Assembly: GCA_030066215.1 (NCBI GenBank)
Contig: JASJCA010000003.1
Span: forward strand, 42,354-106,353
DNA: 64,000 bases
Direction of reading: 5' to 3'
Source of the DNA: Rhodobacter sp.
Lineage (GTDB): Bacteria; Pseudomonadota; Alphaproteobacteria; Rhodobacterales; Rhodobacteraceae
In this document: piece after piece, positions 53,709-61,612 of the stretch
Layout of the letters: every line of letters starts with the position of its first letter
Numbering within the stretch: the first letter of the stretch is position 1
Translations under genes and position numbers: made by a program
Notes under the pieces: generated by a model
What the model saw: only the letters and a program-made list of their open reading frames with translations
Databases searched by the model: none
What the model was told of the DNA's origin: nothing

Positions 53709-54849
53709 CGGAGCCGTCGAGCGCGCGCATGAAGGCGGCTTTGGCCTGCGCGGGGTGGTCCTTCGGTCGGCCCAAACCGGCCCTTGCGCCGGGGGCGACC
53801 ATGATCTCGAGGAAGCAGGCGCAGGGGGCGGCGGCGGCTTCCCGGATCGCCGGGGCGATGTCGGCCAGCTCGGTGATCCGGACCGCGGCCTTGTAGCCGA
53901 AGGCACGGGCGACTGCGTCGAGGTGCAGGTCCGGCCCGGCCGTGGCGTGGCCCCCGACCGAGTCGTGCACCTGGTTGTTGAGCACCAGGTGGATCAAGTT
54001 GTCGGCCTTCGCTGCGGTGGCCAGGCTGCCCGCATGCATCAGAACGGCGCCGTCGCCGTCGAAACAGGCAACCTTGCGCCCCGGCCGTTCGCGCGCAAGG
54101 CCCGCGGCGATCATCGCTGCATGGCCCATTCCGCCGACGGTCAAAAACGCTGGGACCGGCAGGCTGTCGCGCAGGCGCAACTCGTAGACCTCGCGCGAGA
54201 TCTTGCCTGTGGTGGCGACGATCGGCGTGTCCGACCCAATCGCGGACAGCGCCACGGCAATCGCCGCCTCGCGGGCCGGATACGCAGAAGCCGGAGCCTC
54301 CGTCTTCGGCGCCGGAAAGAAGCTGTCCTTGCGGATCACCAGCGCGGTGGGCTTGCTGGCGGTCTTGGCCGACGACAGCAGCCACGCAGCGGTCTCGGCG
54401 GCGCGGGCTCGGGTCATGTCGGGACCGATGACCTGATATGGAACCTCGAGAAGATCGAGCATTTTCAGAGTGATCTCGCCCTGGAAGACATGCTGCGGCT
54501 CGTCTTTCACTTGCTCGCCGTCGAGGATTTCGCCGCGCCAGCCGACGATCAGCAGCATCGGCGTGGAATAGACCTTGGGATGGGCAAGCGAAGTCAGCGG
54601 GTTGACCAGATTGCCCAGCCCTGAGTTCTGCAGAAACACCGCCGCGGGCTCGGCCGTCGCGAGATAGCTGCCGATGGCGAGACCCATCGCGGCGCCCTCG
54701 TTCGCGGTGATCTCGAGGCTGAAGGCGCCGTCCGCAGCCCTGGCCTCGATGCCTTGGGTCAATGCGCTGAGCAGCGAGTCGGGCACGCCAAAGAAATTCC
54801 GCAGCCCCATGCCAGTCAGGTCGTCAAGGAAGTCGAGCGCGTCGAGCAT
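53701..54849 (-). CDS. ppd: Phosphonopyruvate decarboxylase
   Basis: The 382 residues form a thiamine-diphosphate enzyme split as in Ppd. The N-terminal pyrimidine-binding half has LRNFFGVPDSLLSALT and EITANEGAAMGLAIGSYL with the cofactor Glu. The C-terminal half has CFDGDGAVLMHAG through HLVLNNQVHDSVGG, the GDG...NN motif. QNSGLGNLVNPLTSLAHPKV is typical of Ppd. It makes phosphonoacetaldehyde from phosphonopyruvate and so pulls the unfavourable PEP mutase step forward. It begins 2 bp after pepM and overlaps the aminotransferase. Confidence 0.93.
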   Translation of the reverse strand: MLDALDFLDDLTGMGLRNFFGVPDSLLSALTQGIEARAADGAFSLEITANEGAAMGLAIGSYLATAEPAAVFLQNSGLGNLVNPLTSLAHPKVYSTPMLLIVGWRGEILDGEQVKDEPQHVFQGEITLKMLDLLEVPYQVIGPDMTRARAAETAAWLLSSAKTASKPTALVIRKDSFFPAPKTEAPASAYPAREAAIAVALSAIGSDTPIVATTGKISREVYELRLRDSLPVPAFLTVGGMGHAAMIAAGLARERPGRKVACFDGDGAVLMHAGSLATAAKADNLIHLVLNNQVHDSVGGHATAGPDLHLDAVARAFGYKAAVRITELADIAPAIREAAAAPCACFLEIMVAPGARAGLGRPKDHPAQAKAAFMRALDGSDD

Positions 54850-54851
54850 CT

Positions 54852-56144
54852 TTAGATTGTCCCGGGGATCAGTTTGAGGATCTGCGGAATGGTGATGATC
54901 TCGTCCTCGATCTCGGCGGTGCGGCCGTGCTCCAGGATCGCCCGCGCGGTCTGTTCCATCGCCTTGTAGGACGACCGCAGCATGTGGTTGGCGTAGATGA
55001 TCATCTTGATGCCGTGCGCCTGCAATTCGTGGTCGTGGACCGTGTTGTAGGACGATGGCACGGCGACGATGGGCACCTCGGGGTGGTCCTGGGCGAAGGC
55101 GTCGGTGAAGGCGAAGACTTGGGCCGGGTCGCGCTCTTTGGAATGTATCATGACCGCGCCGGCGCCGGCGGTGACATAGGCGTCGGCGCGGCGCAGTGCA
55201 TCGTCGATGCCCTGGCCCAGGATCAGGCTTTCGAGCCGGGCGATGATCATCATGCCGCGGTATTTCTGGCCCTCGATCCCGGCGCGGATCTTTTCCTGGA
55301 ATTCGGGGATCGAGGCTTGGGTCTGCGGCACGGAGGTGCCGAGAAGCGAGTTCTTCTTCAGCCCGGTCTTGTCCTCGATGATCGCCGCGGCGATGCCCAT
55401 ACGTTCCATTGTGCGGACCTTAAGCTCGAAATGCTCGGCCTTGCCACCGGTGTCGGCGTCGAACACGAGCGGCTTGGTGGTGACCTCGAAGATCTCGTCG
55501 ATGTTCTGCAGCCGTCTTGTGACGTCGAGGGCCTCGATATCCGGCAGGCCCATTTCGGTCGAGTCGGTCAGCGAGCTGGACCAGAAACCGTCATATTGCA
55601 GCACATCGCCGTTGCGCTGGACCTTGGTGTGCTCGCCGATCAGCGCTGCGAGCGGGCTGTGCGCCTCGAGAAAGCGGACGAGGCGTTTGGATTGCATCAT
55701 CCGACGGAACGCTTTTTGCTTGGCGAACGGCGTGGCCAGTGAGGCAGCCATCTGCGGGGCGATGTGGGTGCCGTCGAATTCGTGGCTGTAGGGCAGTTCG
55801 ACGAAGGTTCCGCCGTAGCTTTCGAGCCGGGCGATGGCGCGTTCGCGCATGCCGGTCAGCGGGCCGTCCCACTTGTCGCCGTGGACGAAGACGCGCGGTT
55901 TGTGGGTGTCGATGCAAGCATCGTAATCCCACTCGTCCTGTGCGATGACCTCGTCGACACAGTCCAGGGCTTCGAGAATTTCTTTACGCTGCTCGAAGGA
56001 CAAAAGCGGAATCGGCTTTTTGTTCTCCAGCGCCCGGTCGGTCAGAAGGCCCACGGTGACGCGGCCGTGTTTCTTGGCCTCTTTGAGAATCCTCAGATGA
56101 CCGTTGTGGAGGATCTCGGCGGTCATGCTGACATAGACGTCCAT
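54852..56144 (-). CDS. pepM: Fused nucleotidyltransferase / phosphoenolpyruvate mutase
   Basis: ATG 56144 (MDVYVSMTAEILHNGHLRIL) gives 430 residues. Residues 1 to about 130 are a cytidylyltransferase-like domain with the HxGH motif (HNGHL) and RKEILEALDCVDEVIAQD. From about residue 160 a PEP mutase barrel follows (YDGFWSSSLTDSTEMGLPDI). Its signature EDKTGLKKNS matches the EDK-x5-NS that separates mutases from related lyases. The mutase forms the carbon-phosphorus bond of phosphonopyruvate. The transferase probably activates the final aminoethylphosphonate with CTP for attachment to a lipid or polysaccharide; this part is inference. First gene of the three-gene phosphonate operon. Confidence 0.94.
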   Translation of the reverse strand: MDVYVSMTAEILHNGHLRILKEAKKHGRVTVGLLTDRALENKKPIPLLSFEQRKEILEALDCVDEVIAQDEWDYDACIDTHKPRVFVHGDKWDGPLTGMRERAIARLESYGGTFVELPYSHEFDGTHIAPQMAASLATPFAKQKAFRRMMQSKRLVRFLEAHSPLAALIGEHTKVQRNGDVLQYDGFWSSSLTDSTEMGLPDIEALDVTRRLQNIDEIFEVTTKPLVFDADTGGKAEHFELKVRTMERMGIAAAIIEDKTGLKKNSLLGTSVPQTQASIPEFQEKIRAGIEGQKYRGMMIIARLESLILGQGIDDALRRADAYVTAGAGAVMIHSKERDPAQVFAFTDAFAQDHPEVPIVAVPSSYNTVHDHELQAHGIKMIIYANHMLRSSYKAMEQTARAILEHGRTAEIEDEIITIPQILKLIPGTI

Positions 56145-56226
56145 GGGGTGACTCGTGCTGCGCTTACCTTGGGTCTTCCTACGGGTTTCGCGTCGCGGGG
56201 CAAGGCGTTTGCGCGGGCCGGGGCGA

Positions 56227-56961
56227 TTAGCCGTAGGTTTGGACGAAGTTCCGCAGAATGTGTTCCGGGGCGTGGACGTCGGCGGCATCGACCATGGCGC
56301 GCAGGCGGCCGGCCTCTTCGGGCGGGAAGTAGCCGTAGTCCTTGTAGATCGAGATGCGGACGTGGAAGACGCTGGCGTCGGCCTCGGGATGGAACTGGGT
56401 GGCGTAGACGTTGCGCTTGTAGCGGATCATCTGGAACGGGCAGGGGCCGGAGCTGACCAAATGCGTGCAGCCAGGGGGCAGGGTTTGCACGGCTTCCTTG
56501 TGGCCGACGAAGGCATCAAAGACTTGGGGCGCGCCGGCAAGCATTGGGTCGGTGGTGCCGTCTGGGGTCAGACGGCACGTGGAGACGCCAACCTCTTCCG
56601 AATAGCGCGCCTTTGAGACGTCGCCGCCCAAATGCTTGCCGAGGATGCCGATGCCGTAGCAGCAGCCCATGAACGGGATGTCGCTTTCGGCAATCTCGGG
56701 CATCAGCGACATCACCGCGTCTTCCATACGGGCGTCGAGCGGGGATTTCTTCTCGGGCGGGTCGCTGACGCAGCCGGGGCCGCCGCCGACGATGACGCCG
56801 GCGAAGCGGTCGAGCGACAGGCTCTCGGGCAGCGTCTCGTGGTCGAGGCAGATGCGGTGGGCTCGCTCGGGAGCGAGGCCGCCCTTTTCCAGGATCGCCT
56901 CAAATTCGTTGTTAGAGGCCTCGGTTTCGGGCCTGAGCTGTAGGATCAGGAAGGGTTTCAT
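56227..56961 (-). CDS. Class I glutamine amidotransferase domain protein
   Basis: ATG 56961 (MKPFLILQLRPETEASNNEF) gives 244 residues. The nucleophile elbow is PFMGCCYGIGILGKHLGG near residue 96, with Cys, and the His-Glu pair is in YATQFHPEADASVF near residue 191, so the catalytic triad is complete. GVIVGGGPGCVSDPPEKKSP is the oxyanion region. No synthetase partner is encoded nearby, so it may act alone as a GMP-synthase-like or gamma-glutamyl hydrolase-type enzyme. It lies 82 bp upstream of pepM on the same strand, and a part in phosphonate metabolism is possible but unproven. Confidence 0.88.
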   Translation of the reverse strand: MKPFLILQLRPETEASNNEFEAILEKGGLAPERAHRICLDHETLPESLSLDRFAGVIVGGGPGCVSDPPEKKSPLDARMEDAVMSLMPEIAESDIPFMGCCYGIGILGKHLGGDVSKARYSEEVGVSTCRLTPDGTTDPMLAGAPQVFDAFVGHKEAVQTLPPGCTHLVSSGPCPFQMIRYKRNVYATQFHPEADASVFHVRISIYKDYGYFPPEEAGRLRAMVDAADVHAPEHILRNFVQTYG

Positions 56962-57093
56962 GTCAGGCGTTCTGCGTGTCGTCCGGCGCAGATGCGCGGA
57001 ATTGGCGGGGAACGTCAATGCCTTGGAGCCATTCTGTCATTTGAAGAGACAGTCCAATAGTTGGCTGGCCCTGGACTTTGCTCAATCCGCCCC

Positions 57094-57266
57094 GGGCACG
57101 GAATCAAGGGGCGTAGCCCCGCCGTGCCCATCACCGACCCGCCCCGGTGGGTTGGCGATCTTGCCGTCGTTGCGCATCAGCGCGATTTCGATCGGACCTG
57201 GCTGCCATAAACCGCTGCCGATCAAAGGTCGGTTCGCCTACCCGCGGGTCGGCGATGGGCACGGCT
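57094..57266 (+). repeat. Dispersed structured repeat, copy 5
   Basis: A 173-bp copy in the 376-bp gap 56962-57337. Arms GGGCACGG, CCGTGCCC and GGGCACGG are intact. Its core is the most diverged (GCTGCCATAAACC instead of ACAGCCATAAAGC). Nothing else is seen in the gap. Confidence 0.85.
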
Positions 57267-57337
57267 CTACATAGAATTGGCCAATAAACGCACCCGGCGC
57301 AAAGTTAAGACGCGATCGAGAGGAACACCGTCAAACT

Positions 57338-59533
57338 CTAAGTTCCGGGCTCGCCCAGGGTAGAGCACAAAAACGCCTCGAGCCGGTCGGCGTCGATGGG
57401 TTTGGCGATCAAATCGACGCCGTCGCCGGCGGCGCGGCGGCGGAGATCGGGAGAGCGGTTGGCCGAGATCAGCCGCGCGGGGATTTGGCCGTAGAGGCCG
57501 TGGATTTCCTCGATCAACGCCAGGCCGTCGGGGCCGTCGCCGAGGTGGTAGTCGACGATCAGGGCGTCGGGGTTGATCTGGATTTCGTCCAACAACTCAA
57601 GCGCCTCAGTCGCGTCGCCGACGTCGAGCACGCTGACCTCCCAGCCCTCCATCAGCGCGCACATGGCGCGGCGCAGCTCCAGGTCGTTTTCCACCAGCAT
57701 CACGATCAGGCCCTTTTCGCGCAAACGCTGGCGAGGCGCGGATTGCGGGGCTTGCTGGGGCAGGGGCGCGCCATCGGCAAGCGGCAGGTTGACGAAGAAC
57801 CCGGTGCCCCGCCCGACGACGGACCAAAGGCCCAGGGGGTGACCGAGGCGGGCGCAAGCACGTTCGACGATGGCGAGGCCAAGCCCGAGGCCCTCCGAGG
57901 CGCTGGCGCGGGCGTCGAGGCGTTCGAATTCCTTGAAGATCCGGTCTTGGTCGGCCTCTGGGATGCCGGGGCCGGTATCCCAGACCTCGACCCGGACCGA
58001 GCCGCCGTTGCGGCGCGCGCCGACCAGCACGCGGCCCGCTTCGGTATAGCGGATCGCGTTGGCGATCAGGTTCTGCAGAATGCGGCGCAAAAACCCGGGG
58101 TCGCTGGTAACGTGGGCGGAGCTGGGCACAACGCGCAGTTCGAGGCCCTTCAGCGCGGCGAGGGGGGCGAATTCGTCGCGCAGGCCAATGAGCAGGTCGC
58201 CGAGCGAGACAGTGGTGACATCGAGGCTGGCGGTGCCGGAGTCGAGCTTCGAGATGTCCAAGAGGGCGTCGATGATGTTTTCGACGCTGGTGAGTGCGTT
58301 CAGCGCCTTTGCGGCCGGGCCGTCGGTGTCTTCGGACATGGACGACATGTACAGCTTGGCGGCCGAGAGCGGCTGCAGCAAGTCGTGGCTGGCGGCGGCG
58401 ACGAAACGGGTCTTTGAGGCGTTGGCGCGCTCGGCGTTTGTCAGCGCATCTTCCAATTCAAGGGTGCGCTCCATCACCCGGCGTTCCAGCAACTCATTGG
58501 CGTCGAAGAGCGCGCGGTTGGCCTCGCGTTCGGCGCTGACGTCGGTGAACGAGATCACGAAGCCGCGGTCGGGCATCTCCTGGGCGAAGACATCAAGCGT
58601 GACTTCGTCGCCCTGGCGGACCTCGAAGCTGAGCGGTTTGCGGCCGTCTTTCTTATGCGCCCAGTTCATAAGGGACTTGGGGCGAAGTTGGGTGAGTTGG
58701 AAATCTGACTTGAGGCGCTCGATCAGGGTGTCGAAGCTCATACCAATCCTGAGCAGCGACACCGGGACGGAAAGCAGCGAGCTGATGCGCTTGTTCCAGC
58801 CAGCGAGGCGCGCGTCTTTGTCGAAGATGCAGACGCCCTGGTTGAGGTGGTCGAGCGTGGCGCGGATCATCCTGGCCTGGTCGTCCAGAAGCTTGCCGCG
58901 CTCTTGGCGTTCCAGCCGCATGATGTCGGTGACGTCGGTCTGCAGCACGACGGTTCCGCCGTCGGGGGTGCGGTGTTCGCTGACCTGCAGCCAGCGGTCC
59001 CAGATCAGATGCACGTTGAAGATAACATGCCGGTCCTTGTGGTGCTGCATGCGGCGGGCGGCCCAGTTGGCCGGGGTCATGCCATCGGGCAGTTCCAGGA
59101 AACGGCTGTTCGAGACGTGGTCGACATAGTCGGAAAAGCGCAGCCCGGGGTCGAGCTTGGCCTGGACATCGACCATATGCATGCCGAAGCGGCTATTGCA
59201 CATCACCAGCACGTCGCCCTTGTCGAAAAGCGCAAAGCCCTCCTGCACCGCTTCGATGGCGTTGGCGAGGTTGGCGCGGGCGTTTTCGGCCTCGGATTTC
59301 GCGTCGGCGAGTTGGGCGTTGGAATCGTTCAACAGGTCCAGCGCGTGTTCCAGGTCGCGGGTGCGGCTGCGCACTTGGTCCTCGAGCATCGCGGCGCGTT
59401 CGAACTGGGCGTAGGCGGCGCCGGAGCGGTCGGTGTCCTGCTCGACCCGACGCATCAGCGCCTCGCTGATCTGGATCAGCTTTTGGTTCTGCCGTTCGAG
59501 GCTGTCGGCGGGGTTGATCAGCGGGTGGACCAT
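57338..59533 (-). CDS. NahK-like hybrid sensor histidine kinase with receiver domain
   Basis: The 731 residues start MVHPLINPADSLERQNQKLI. A coiled coil covers about residues 10 to 90. Two PAS modules follow (AVQEGFALFDKGDVLVMCNS near residue 92 and HLNQGVCIFDKDARLAGWNK near residue 233). The phosphoacceptor His is in ASHDLLQPLSAAKLYMSSMS near residue 385. The ATP-binding domain reads NLIANAIRYTEAGRVLVG and GLGLAIVERACARLG, and a C-terminal receiver carries the Asp of LIVDYHLGDGPDGL near residue 665. There is no membrane segment. The upstream FIST-domain gene overlaps its start by 1 bp, the arrangement known for nitric-oxide sensor NosP with kinase NahK. Confidence 0.92.
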   Translation of the reverse strand: MVHPLINPADSLERQNQKLIQISEALMRRVEQDTDRSGAAYAQFERAAMLEDQVRSRTRDLEHALDLLNDSNAQLADAKSEAENARANLANAIEAVQEGFALFDKGDVLVMCNSRFGMHMVDVQAKLDPGLRFSDYVDHVSNSRFLELPDGMTPANWAARRMQHHKDRHVIFNVHLIWDRWLQVSEHRTPDGGTVVLQTDVTDIMRLERQERGKLLDDQARMIRATLDHLNQGVCIFDKDARLAGWNKRISSLLSVPVSLLRIGMSFDTLIERLKSDFQLTQLRPKSLMNWAHKKDGRKPLSFEVRQGDEVTLDVFAQEMPDRGFVISFTDVSAEREANRALFDANELLERRVMERTLELEDALTNAERANASKTRFVAAASHDLLQPLSAAKLYMSSMSEDTDGPAAKALNALTSVENIIDALLDISKLDSGTASLDVTTVSLGDLLIGLRDEFAPLAALKGLELRVVPSSAHVTSDPGFLRRILQNLIANAIRYTEAGRVLVGARRNGGSVRVEVWDTGPGIPEADQDRIFKEFERLDARASASEGLGLGLAIVERACARLGHPLGLWSVVGRGTGFFVNLPLADGAPLPQQAPQSAPRQRLREKGLIVMLVENDLELRRAMCALMEGWEVSVLDVGDATEALELLDEIQINPDALIVDYHLGDGPDGLALIEEIHGLYGQIPARLISANRSPDLRRRAAGDGVDLIAKPIDADRLEAFLCSTLGEPGT

Positions 59534-60702
59534 CAGGCGCCGTCGGGCGGGTAGATCGCCACGCCGGTCATCGTCTGGTTGACGTGCATCGCACCGATCT
59601 GTTCTCCGTAAGTGGAAAACCCGGCGACGTGGTAGTGCGAGAGGACTTCGCTGATCGCGCGCGTCATCTGCTTCTGCTCTGCCTCGATCCGCCGCAAGAT
59701 GCAGTCGCAGGCTAGGATCGTGTCGGGCTTTTCCTCTGTCGCAAGCGCCTGCAGCTTGGCGGACAGGTGCTGGGCCATGTCCTCAGGCTCGGCGAGCGTC
59801 AGCACCAGCCCCTCGTCGATGGCCGAAAAAAATTCCAAGTCGCCGTCGTCGGTCACCCGCTTGATCGCGCGCACGTGGTGGTCGCCGCCGAAGCGCACGA
59901 CGACGGGGTTCGAGGCGAAAGTGAAGGTGTCGATCTGTTCGGGGTCCTTGCCGAGGATGCGGCCGAGCTCGCGCGCCGCGGGTTCCGCGTTGATCGTGTG
60001 CACGATGCGGCGCGAGGGATCGGCGGAGGTCACCACCATGCGCTGGTCGGTGGGGGTGAAGTGGTTGAGGGTGAAAACCTTCACCCGGCAACGACTGCGC
60101 ACCAGAGTCAGGACGGCGGCATTCTGGCCGGCCTCGCCATTGCAGGCGACCATCGTAGCTTCAAATCGCGTGCCGTCCCCCGCGGAGCCGCCGAACAATG
60201 GCACCGGGCCGAGACCGGAGGCCAGGGCGGAGGCCAGCTCGTCCTCTTTCAACGACAGGCCGTCGACCAGCAGGAAAGCGAATTCATGCTCCATTTCCGG
60301 CGCAGCCTGGCCGAGCGCGGCGCGGGCCCGGATCACGTCGCCGATCACGTCCTGACTTTGCAGGTTGTCGAGGTGTTCTAGGCACAGCGTTTCGACGGTG
60401 AAGCTGTCGGCGGGCAAGGCGACGGCCACGATGCCGTCATCGGAGTAACCGTAATCCGAAATCTCACCGGCGGTGGTGCAGCCGACCACCTGGGTGCCGC
60501 CGAAGCGGATCTGCGCGGCCTGCATCAGTGCCGGGAAGTCGGCCTTTGGCGAGACGAACAGCACCACTAACGCAAGGTCGCCCGTACCCAGCTCGCTGGC
60601 GATATGCGAGATCGGGTTCGGCGCATCCAGGGACACATGTGCGGTCCGTACGACGGCGCGGCTTTCGACGCCGCCGATGGACGGTTGGCTATTTCCGTCC
60701 AT
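59533..60702 (-). CDS. FIST-domain sensor protein (NosP-like)
   Basis: The 389 residues start MDGNSQPSIGGVESRAVVRT with AGGAAG upstream. The FIST N domain (about 20 to 215) includes FGGTQVVGCTTAGEISDYGY and PVPLFGGSAGDGTRF. The FIST C domain (about 225 to 375) includes VFTLNHFTPTDQRMVVTSAD and ends with HVAGFSTYGEQIGAMHVNQT. FIST proteins next to NahK-type kinases in proteobacteria are heme-binding nitric-oxide sensors (NosP) that tune the kinase. The 1-bp overlap with the kinase gene fits this. Heme binding cannot be read from the sequence. Confidence 0.9.
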   Translation of the reverse strand: MDGNSQPSIGGVESRAVVRTAHVSLDAPNPISHIASELGTGDLALVVLFVSPKADFPALMQAAQIRFGGTQVVGCTTAGEISDYGYSDDGIVAVALPADSFTVETLCLEHLDNLQSQDVIGDVIRARAALGQAAPEMEHEFAFLLVDGLSLKEDELASALASGLGPVPLFGGSAGDGTRFEATMVACNGEAGQNAAVLTLVRSRCRVKVFTLNHFTPTDQRMVVTSADPSRRIVHTINAEPAARELGRILGKDPEQIDTFTFASNPVVVRFGGDHHVRAIKRVTDDGDLEFFSAIDEGLVLTLAEPEDMAQHLSAKLQALATEEKPDTILACDCILRRIEAEQKQMTRAISEVLSHYHVAGFSTYGEQIGAMHVNQTMTGVAIYPPDGA

Positions 60703-60738
60703 CTTCCTCCCAGGGTGTTCTTTTTTATCCCCCGAAGA

Positions 60739-61437
60739 CTATGGAGCGTCCGGCCCGTTTGGCAAGAGGTTTGCAAAGCTTGCCTCGTTCGCGATCAGCA
60801 CTGCCTGGGTGCGGCTTTGCACGCCGAGCTTGCGCATGATCGCGGTGACATGGGCCTTGACCGTGGTTTCGGCGATCGACAGATCGTAGGCGATCTGCTT
60901 GTTGAGCTTGCCCTCGCAGATCAGCTGCAGGATGCGCGCCTGCTGGTTGGTCAGCGTCGACAGCCGCTGCAGCGCCTCTTCCTTGCCGGTCACCGGCGTG
61001 TTGGGGTCGTTCACCTCGACGAAGCTTTCGGGCAGATATTTCTCGCCGCGGCCGATCGCCTCGAATGCGGCGCGAAACACCTCGCGCTGGCTGTGCTTCG
61101 GTACGAAGCCGCTGGCGCCCGCGCGCATCGCCGAGCTGATCATGCGGTTGTCGGCCATCGAAGAGACGACGACGACAGGCACTTTCGGCGCGGCGGTCTT
61201 GAGACGGATCAAACCGTCGAGACCGTTGACGTCCGGCAGATTGAGGTCGAGCACGATGACGTCGGGCTGGCCGCCGTCGTCAAGCTTGGAAAGCGCGTCG
61301 CCGAGCTGGTTGGCGGTGGCGATGTCCTCGATCCCTGTGATTGTCTTCAGCGTCATCGACAGCGCGTCACAGAACAGCGGGTGATCGTCGATGATCATGG
61401 CGGATTGAAGCGCCATGTCTGCTGCCTGTACCGCCAT
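60739..61437 (-). CDS. NarL/LuxR-type response regulator
   Basis: ATG 61437 (MAVQAADMALQSAMIIDDHP) has GAGGA 6 bp upstream; the earlier start at 61482 is less likely. The 232 residues hold a receiver domain with the acidic pair in MIIDDHPLF and the phosphorylated Asp in VIVLDLNLPDVNGLDGLIRL. A LuxR helix-turn-helix at about residues 160 to 220 reads LTNQQARILQLICEGKLNKQ and ETTVKAHVTAIMRKLGV. It is the probable output of the kinases around it. It lies 36 bp upstream of the FIST gene. Confidence 0.92.
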   Translation of the reverse strand: MAVQAADMALQSAMIIDDHPLFCDALSMTLKTITGIEDIATANQLGDALSKLDDGGQPDVIVLDLNLPDVNGLDGLIRLKTAAPKVPVVVVSSMADNRMISSAMRAGASGFVPKHSQREVFRAAFEAIGRGEKYLPESFVEVNDPNTPVTGKEEALQRLSTLTNQQARILQLICEGKLNKQIAYDLSIAETTVKAHVTAIMRKLGVQSRTQAVLIANEASFANLLPNGPDAP

Positions 61438-61510
61438 GTTATCCTCGCTGCTCGCACCAACAACTTTGCCGAATGCTAGCAAATCCGCGGACCCAGGGCA
61501 CTAGGCCTAT

Positions 61511-61538
61511 GGTCTTAAGTTGCGGACGTTGGGTCTTA
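61511..61538. promoter_or_regulatory. Paired GGTCTTA direct repeats upstream of the response regulator
   Basis: GGTCTTA occurs at 61511-61517 and 61532-61538, exactly 21 bp apart, two helical turns. The pair lies 74 to 101 bp upstream of the regulator's start and may be an activator site, perhaps autoregulatory. Confidence 0.4.
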
Positions 61539-61612
61539 TGGACACCGTATTCCTGGGCAAGGTTTCTACGCCCCACGGCCAACCTTCGGCGATGCAGCCA
61601 AAGCCGTCGGTT

